From Baffinella frigidus (lineage: Eukaryota; Cryptophyceae; Cryptomonadales; Baffinellaceae), in the NCBI GenBank assembly GCA_026770585.1, contig MU647366.1, forward strand, positions 96,884 to 106,883: DNA of 10,000 nt. Reading direction: 5' to 3'. A program made the position numbers and the translations under genes. Position 1 is the first letter of the stretch. Each line of letters starts with the position of its first letter. The notes under the pieces were generated by a model. That model had not been told where the DNA came from. It ran no database searches and saw only the letters and a program-made list of their open reading frames with translations. Below, piece after piece: positions 1 to 7,771 of the stretch.

Positions 1-63
1 CTCTCCCTCTCTCTCCCTCTCCCGCTCCCGCTCCCGCTCCCCCCCCCTCTCTCGCCCCCCCCC
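1..63 (+). repeat. CT-rich simple repeat
   Basis: Almost pure pyrimidine on the + strand: CTCTCC units, then CCCGCT units, then C runs. The same kind of tract precedes the exon-tail copies at 7241-7267 and 7433-7441, so CT tract plus exon tail seems to be a recurring unit. Confidence 0.85.
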
Positions 64-108
64 CTGATCGCGCTGCTCCGCTCCCCGGACAAGTAAATCC
101 AGACCCAG
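64..108 (+). pseudogene. Broken ARM exon tail with in-frame stop
   Basis: In the ARM frame this reads LIALLRSPDK, then TAA at 94-96, then IQTQ. That matches the 'LIALLRSPDxxIQEQ' part of an ARM repeat and would lead directly into exon 1 (ALGVLRNLS). There is no acceptor before it, and the base pair after the final CAG is AT, not GT or GC. A GT at 93-94 could act as donor but would break phase with exon 1. It is best read as a decayed copy of the exon lying upstream of the window. It could instead be the real exon with a mutation or assembly error. Confidence 0.6.
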
Positions 109-307
109 ATTTCTAAACTCTAAAACCCTAAACCCTGAACCCTAAACCCTGAACCCGTAACCCTAAACTCAAAACCCCAAGTACTGCCACCCTAAACACT
201 AAACTCCAAACACTAAACACTAAACACTAAACACTAAACCCAAAGTACAGTAACCCTCAGCCCTCAACCCTAAACCCTCAACCCTAAACCCTCAACCTCA
301 AACCCAG

Positions 308-457
308 GCGCTGGGCGTGCTCCGGAACCTCTCGATCTCGCCCGCGAACAAAGTGCGGGTGGTCAACGAGGGGGGCATCCCAGCGCTGGTCAACATCCTC
401 CGCGGCTCTGTCCCCGAGCTTCTCGAGGGCGCGCTCATCACCCTGAGAAACGTCACG
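308..457 (+). CDS. ARM exon 1 (helix 3, one linker and the next unit)
   Basis: Fifty codons in phase 0. It starts with ALGVLRNLS (helix 3 of one ARM unit), continues through VVNEGGIPALVNILRG (helices 1 and 2 of the next) and ends ITLRNVT. The acceptor is CCCAG|GCG. The donor ACG|GTAAACCC runs straight into a CCCTAAA tract, so the first repeat unit itself supplies the donor. Confidence 0.92.
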
Positions 458-3400
458 GTAAACCCTAAACCCTAAACCCTAAACCCTAAACCCTAAACCC
501 TAAACCCTAAACCCTAAACCCTAAGCCCTAAAGCCCTCAAACCCAACCCTAAACCCTAAACCTTAAACCCTAAACCCTAAACCCTAAACCCGAACCCAGG
601 TCGAGCCGGAAAGCGACATCCACCTCTTCCAGGTACAAACCTCTTCAACCCCAAACCTGACACCCCAAACCCCAAACCCCAAACTCCAAACCCCAAACCC
701 GAAGCTCAGAACCTCAACCCCAAACCTGACACCCCAAACCCTAAACCCGAAGCCCCGAACCTCAACCCGAACCCCCACACCCCAAACCCAAAACCCGAAG
801 TGGCAACTGTATCGTGCAGGACACCCCGAACGTCCAACCCCGAAACCCTACACCGCACGCCCTAACCCTAACCTTCAACCCTCTGTCGAGACGGGGCGGT
901 GTCCATGCCATCCGCAGCCTGAAACCTCATTCCTGAAACCCGAACGGCGCGGTGGTACCGCCAGTGCCGCTGGCACTCTCAACCCGGAACCCCCACTAGA
1001 CCCGAAACCCGAAACTCAAAGTGCTGACGCTGGACTCGCTGTCAGGACGGAGCGGTGGCACCTCTGGCGCTCAATCCCTAACCTCAAAACTCTCATCATG
1101 CCCCCCAAACCCGAAACCCTGTGTCAGGACGGGGCGGTGGCGCCGCTGGTGCAGCACATGATGTCGACCGACCACGCGATCCGCAAGGCCGCTCTCGGGT
1201 ACACTCCCCCACCCCTAAAAGCCAACCGCTAAAATCGCTGAACCCCAACCCCTAATCCCCGATACCTAAACCCCGACCCCCTAATCCCGACATGCAAACG
1301 CTGCAGGTGTGTGCGCAACCTGTCGGCCAACGCGCGGAGCAAGGCGCACGTGCTCCGCGAGAACGGTCACCCCCACACCCCGTCACCACCACACCCCGAA
1401 TCCCGAAACCCGAAACCCGAACCCCGCGTGCACAATGCCGTCGTCTCGCGTCGCTCTCGCAGTAAACCCTCAACCACAAACGACAAACGCTAACCCCCAA
1501 ACACGAAAGCAGGGCTGCAGCCGCTGATGGCCTTCCTCGCGTGCAACGACGAGGAGCTTCAGGTGCCTGACCTTACCTAAATCATATTTTTGCGCCATCT
1601 TGAGCGTCGAATTTTCTACCGTGACCTCGATAAAGCTTGACCGTTGCACGAACCCCCCGCCCCCCCTAAGATAGCAACAAGGTGATGTAAACCCCAAGCC
1701 TGACACGCAGGAGAACGCGGCGGTGGTGTTCCGGAACCTGTCGGTGAACGCGGAGAACGACGACAAGCTTGTCTGGGAGGGCGGCCTCCCCGCCCTCGTC
1801 TCTCTCCTCGGGTTATTACCCCCTCTCACCCCTAACCCCTAACCACTGACCCCGGAAACCAAAACCTCACCCCTCTCCGCCCTCGTCTCCCTCCTCGGGT
1901 AATTACCCCTCCTAACCCCTCAACCCTAAACCCCTGAACTCCTGAACCCAGAACCCCTTAACCCTGAACTCCCCAAGCCCCCTAAATCCTCAAACCCTAA
2001 AAGCCTAACCATTTCAACCCTCAACTCCAAGACCCCCCCCAAAAGCCCTAACCCCTAAACCCTGAACGCCTGGTCCCCTAAACCCTGACCCCCGCTGACC
2101 CGGCAGATCGGTGAACGAGACGATCGTGGAGCACGTGGCGGGGGCGGTCCGGCTTAAAACTCTAACCTCTTGAAACCCTCACCTGAACCCCATAAACCCC
2201 TGAACCCCATACACCCATAAAACCTTAACCCCTAATCCCTTAATCCCTTAACCCCTCAACCCAAAACCGTAAACGTTGACCCGGGGGACAGGTCGGTGAA
2301 CGAGACGATCGTGGAGCACGTGGCCCCCCAAAAGCCCTAACCCCTAAACCCTGAACGCCTGATCCCCTAAACCCTGACCCCCGCTGACCCGGCAGGTCCG
2401 TGAACGAGACGATCGTGGAGCACGTGGCGGGGGCGGTGCGCAACCTCTCGTGCGGGGTGGCCAACCGCCCGAAGATCGCCGAGGGCGACGGCGTGCGCCT
2501 CATCGTCACGCTCCTCACCTCCACCAACGACCGGGTGCTCCCCTACCCCGCAACCGTTGTTTTATGCTGCGGGCTCGCAACCTGTGGTGCTCTAGGGAGA
2601 TCCTAAACTAAAGGACCTAAAGGATCCGAGTATCCCTCAAACGCTAACCCACATGTCCCTCTCACGAACGAGGAACCCGCACCCTCCCTTCTCCTCGCCA
2701 AGGAGGAGCACGCGCCCTAAACCCTGAGCCCGGAACTCTCAACCCGAAACCCTGACCCAGGTGCTGGAGCACGCGGCAGCGACGCTGCGCAACATCTCGG
2801 CCTCGGCGGCGATCGCGGACAAGATCGCGCTCGAGGGGGGCATCGCCCAGCTCATCTGGTACCCCCTGAATCCTCACCCATCAACCCCAAACCCTGAATC
2901 CTAAACCCCAAACCCCAAACCCTAAACCCTAAACCCTAAACCCTAAACCCTAACCCCTAAACCTCAAACCCTAAACCCCAAACCCCAAACCCTAAACCTC
3001 AAACCCTAAACCCTAAACCCTAAACCTAAACTCGCATCCAGGCTGATGGGCGGGTCGCTCCTCCCGACGGTGCGCATCCACGCGGCGGTCACGCTGCGGA
3101 ACCTGACAGCCGCGACGACGGAGAACGAGGTGAAGGTGGTGCAGGAGGGCATCCTCCGCACCCTGCTCCCGCTCCTCTCCTCCCAGGACGAGGCCCTTCA
3201 GGACCAGGTTCTCTCCAGCCCTAAGCCATGAGCCCTAACCCCCAAACCCTAAACCCTGTTATTTTCCAACAAGACCGCGAGCGATGCGGTTGACAAAACA
3301 AACCCTGCACGCTACACGCTAACCCTACACGCTCTTGCAGGCGGCGGAACATCTCACTGAACGACGAAATCGATCTAAACCCTAAACCCTAACCGTAAAC

Positions 3401-6400
3401 GCAAACCATACAACCTGAACCCTAGACCTTAAGCCATCTTCACGTCACAGGCGGCTGTTATCCTGCGGAATATCTCGGTGAACAACCACAACGACGACAA
3501 CCCGAAGCCGTAACCCTCAACGGGTGTTAATCCTAACCCTAACCCTAACCCTAACCCTAACCCCCAACCCTAAACCAGGCTGCGGTGATCCTGCGGAACA
3601 TCTCAGTGAACAACAACAACGACGACAAGCTGGTGGCGGAGGGCGTCATGGCGCCCCTCATCAAGAACCTCAAGGCTCCGCGAAAGCTCGTTCAGGAGCA
3701 GGTGCGTTAAACCCCAGTGTTTACCCTCAACTCTCATTACGAATTACCAGAAACACGAAACACAGGTCACTAGTGCTGGCCCCCCTCAGGCACCCTGCAA
3801 GCTCGTGCAGGAGCAGAGAGTATTTCCTCTCTCACCCCAATCCCGAAACCCCAATCCTCAACCCTAAACCCTAAACCCCAATCCCTCAACACTCAACACC
3901 AAACACTCAAGGTCAAAGCCTAAACCCTAAACCCGAATCTGCAGGCGGCGGGGGCGCTTCGCAACCTGGCAGTCAACCCTGCGAACAAGGTAAAGACCCC
4001 AAACTCTACACCCTCAACCCTGAATCCTGAACCCTAAACCCCAAACAACAATCAACAAATAACAGACAACAAACAACAAACAACAAACAACAAACAACAA
4101 ACAACAAACAAACAACAACAAACAACAAAATTAAAAAAATTAAAAATTAAAAAACTGAAAGTGTCCTAAATGCAAAAACGCAAACCCTGAACCTTGAACG
4201 TGTGCAGGTGAAGATCGTGGACGAGGGGGGGCTGCTGCCGCTGATCGCGCTGCTGCGCTCGTCGGACCGCCGCGTCCAGGAGCAGGCCGCCGGCGCCATC
4301 CGCAACCTCGCCACCGACGACAACATCAAGGTCCGCCCCCCAACACGTAAAGTTAATTGCTTCAAGGCAAGTTGACTTTTGATGAAAGGTTCGTAGTCCA
4401 CCGATGTTGAGAACATCAAGGTCCACACTCCCTCTCGCGAACCTGCTCAACAATCACCCCGGAATCCCAACCCCGCACTGTATGTACCCCTGCAACTTCC
4501 TGAACCCTAAATCCTTAACACTCACCCCTCATCCCCAATCTCCACACCGTGCATCCTGCACCCTGAACCCTGCACCCTGAACCCTGCACCCTGAACCCTG
4601 CACCCTGAACCCTGAACCCTGAAAAAACAAGGGCAAGCTCCTGAAGCATATGCTCTGAAGCGCAAGCCGTATCTGCAGGTGAAGATGGCGCAGGACGGGG
4701 CGCGCCTACCCCTAACCTCAGAACCCTTACACCCAACCCCCAACCCTGCACCCTTCACCCTCACCCACACACGCTGCTCCACCCCCACACGCTGCTCCTG
4801 AACCATGAACCCCTCAAACCTCCTGAACCCCAACCTAACTGCATGAACCCTTGCACCCTTGGTGAAGATCGCGTGGAGGCGCACTCGAGCCGCACTCGCC
4901 AACCTCCTGACCCCCCACCTGTATCCGCAGGTGAAGATGGCGCAGGACGGGGCGCTGCTCCCGCTCGCGAACCTCCTGCGCGTCAACGACGAGGCGATCC
5001 AGGAGCAGGCGGCTGGCGCCCTCCGCAACCTCGCGGTGCTCCCCCGAAACCATAACCCCGAAATTCGAAACACGAAACACGAAACCAGAGACCCTACACA
5101 CCACACCCTAAACCATGAAATTCTCAACCCGTACCCTCCTACCGGACTGCTCCACCTACGTCGGGTTAACTCCACATCCTAAACCTTAAACCCCACACCC
5201 CACACCTTGAACCCTGAGCCCTGAACCCGAAACCCGCATGGAGCTCAAGGCAATATCCTGAACCCTGAAACCTGATCTCGAAAACCCAAACCCTGAACCC
5301 TGAGCCCTGAACCCGAAAGCTGCATGGAGCGTAAGGCAATATCCTGAAGCCTGAGACCCTGGATCAGGTGAACCCGAAGCTGCGCGACCTGATCTCGGAC
5401 GAGGGGGCGATCACGCCCCTCGTCGACCTCCTCAAGCTCGCCAACCTCAAGGCATTCCCAGCCCCATCGACCGTGAAACCCTGAAATCCCCAACTGCGAA
5501 CCGTCACGCGTCCCCAAGCACTGGTAGGTAGTACCCACGCCGCAACCCCTGAAACCATCAACCGTAGTCTTTGATCACGCCCCTCGTCGAGTGGGGCCAG
5601 CCTGTCAGCTTGAGGATAGTCCGCCAGTGGCCCGAAAACAGCATAGCAGCATAGCAGTAACTCCTGATTTCCGACGAGGGGGCGATCACGCCCCTCGTCT
5701 TCTCAAGCTCCTTCTAAAGCTCGCCAACCTCAAGGTACAACTGAGCCCCTCAAACCCTCAAGGTCCAACCTCGACCCTGAAACCCTGAAAGCTTGAACCT
5801 TCGAAATCCGGATCCCTGAAACCCCAACCCATCAAGGTTGTGCCCCTCATCCCTCAAACCCTCGAACCCTCAAACCCTGAGACCCTGTACCCTAACCCCG
5901 CACCCCCCTTGCAGGTTGTGAAGCACGCGACAGGGGCGCTGGCCAACCTCTCGATGAACGTTCGCAACAAGGCCCGCATCGTCCAGGCACACCCCCAACC
6001 CTACACCCCACACCCTAAACCCTAAACCCCAAACCCTACATCGCGCATCGTCCAGGTTGTGAGCCTCTCATATGCATCCCTAAACCAGGAACAGGTTACG
6101 AGCCCCACGAAACCTTAAACCCTAACCCGACACCAGGACGGCGGGCTCCCGCGCTTCATCGCCCTCCTCCGCTCAGGAGACGAGCAAGTGCAAGAGCTGG
6201 CGGCGGTGGCGCTGCGCAACCTCTCGGTGTCCGCGGACGCAGAGGTGAAGGTGGTGCAGGAGGGGGGCATCCCGCGCCTCATCGAGATGCTCCACTCGGC
6301 CGACGAGAGCGGCAAGGAGCAGGTTGCGAGCCCCTCTTCCCCTCTGTTCGTGAGAACGCCTCATAACCTGTATTTTGACCAGAGCGGCAAGGACCGTTAC

Positions 6401-7732
6401 GCGCCAGTACAAATTTCCGTTACGTTGAGGAACCGTGGTACAAAAGGTTTGTGAAAGTTCGTTTAGGCGGCTGGATGGCCTCGTTGAGAAGCTGCACTCG
6501 GCCGACGAGCGCGGCGAAGAGCAGGTTGCGAGCCCCCCCCCCTAGGGTATCCCCATCCACGAGTCTCTTGTTCGCGGGAACGTCTCATAACCTGTCTGTT
6601 ATGTTCTCATCATAACATGTCTTGTGTGCGCAGGCATATATTTGTACCGCAATCCCAAGTCTACAGTGGACGTGTAGCGAGTTTGAAGGGTAAGTCTACA
6701 GTGGACGTGTAGCGAGTCTACAGTGGACGTGCAGCGAGTTTGAAGGGTAAGCCGAAAGGCTGAAGGGTGACCCCTGACGCAGGCGCTGTCAGGCGCTGTC
6801 TTCGCGTTTGAACGCGAACCCCAAAGCCTGACGGCTGACCCCTGCCTGACCCCTGACGCAGGCGCTGCTCGCGCTGCGCAACTTCTCGACGTCGCCCGAC
6901 AACGCCTCCAAGATCGTCCGGGACAAGGGCCTCCCCTCCCTGGTACACCCGACACCCCGAACCCCCTCACCCCAAACCCTAAACCCCAAGCCCTAAAACC
7001 AAAACCCCAACCATAAAAACCATAAACCCTAGCCCCTACACCCTAAACCCCCTGACGCCTCCAACCAGGTGCAATGCCTGCGATCGGACGACGACAAAGT
7101 CAACGAGCACGCGATCGTCGTGCTTCGCAACATCGCCGTCCACGCCGAGGTCCGCCCCCTCTCTCTCCCTCTCTCCCTCTCTCCCTCTCTCCCTCTCTCC
7201 CTCTCTTTCTCTGCCCCTCTGCCCCTCTCTCTATCTCCCCCTCCGCAACATCGCTGTCCACGCCGAGGTCCCCTAAACCCCAACCCCCTGTTTTTGAAAC
7301 CCTAAACCCTAAACCCTAAACCCTAAACCCTAAACCCTAAACCCTAAACCGCGCGGGTGCGCTCTCTCTCCCTCTCTTCCTCTGCCTCTCTCTCTCCCTC
7401 TCTCCCTCTGCCTCTATCTCTATCTCTCCCTCCACGCCGAGGTCCCCTACCCAACCCCCCTTTATTGAAACCCTGAACCCTGAACCCTGAACCCCATACC
7501 CCGAACCTCAAACCCCAAACCCCAAACCATGCACCCCAAACCCCAGGCCCTAATTGCGGAAGCTGAAGCCGAAGACCTCACGCAGGTGGACCTGGAGACA
7601 GCGCGGGAGGGGGGGCTGCCGCCGCTGGTGTCTCTGCTCCGGTGCCCGGACGAGCAAGTCCAGGAGCAGGCGATCCTCGCCCTCCGCTCGCTCTCGGTCA
7701 ACCACATGAACGAGGTCATCCATCGTCCCTCC

Positions 7733-7771
<39 letters not shown>

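Larger units (their letters stand above)
1..307 (+). other. 3' part of an upstream intron: CT tract, broken ARM exon tail, telomere-like repeats
   Basis: This stretch precedes the first usable exon. It opens with a CT-rich tract (1-63), then a degenerate ARM exon tail (64-108), then degenerate repeats of the CCCTAAA, CCCTGAA, CACTAAA and CCCTCAA kind up to the acceptor AG at 306-307. The upstream exon that should supply the first two helices of this ARM unit must lie before the window, unless the broken tail is really its end. Confidence 0.7.
7150..7585 (+). other. Intron 18: two CT tracts, two exon 18 tail copies, telomere tract
   Basis: The order is CT tract (about 7152-7240), exon 18 tail copy (7241-7267) with GTCCCC, seven perfect CCCTAAA units (7300-7350), a second CT tract (about 7361-7432), a shorter tail copy (7433-7441) with GTCCCC, then CCCTGAA repeats to the acceptor ACGCAG at 7580-7585. 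The intron looks like a unit of tract, tail and repeat duplicated with drift. Confidence 0.85.

Noticed and set aside
584-778. Minus-strand open frame with a G-F-G-V-W-G-V-R pattern
   Set aside because: It is the translation of degenerate TTTAGGG-type repeat, with no domain and no coding composition. The same holds for the minus-strand frames around 4515-5175, 7462-7737 and 9135-9627.
1470-1829. 119-residue minus-strand open frame
   Set aside because: It lies antisense to exons 5 and 6 and intron 5. The + strand shows clear ARM exons with matching splice phases here.
2535-2606. Continuation of exon 7 past GTGCTC
   Set aside because: The open frame goes on to 2606, but the peptide (VLPYPATVVLCCG) leaves the ARM pattern. 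Splicing to 2761 restores it.
3046-3231. Start codon at the ATG of exon 9
   Set aside because: The ARM frame continues from exon 8 into exon 9 through a phase-2 junction (TG|G), so this Met is internal.
3524-3874. 116-codon + strand open frame starting in LTLTLTLT
   Set aside because: It starts in the TAACCC repeat and crosses exon 10 in a wrong frame. The ARM frame of exon 10 is the supported one.
6599-6970. 123-residue minus-strand open frame
   Set aside because: Its repeated peptide comes from the tandem repeat at 6657-6751, and its other end is antisense to exon 17.
7069-7319. Ser/Leu/Pro-rich open frames reading through the CT tract after exon 18
   Set aside because: The low-complexity peptide is a product of CT repeats. 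The donor at 7150 and the ARM join to exon 19 show this is intron.
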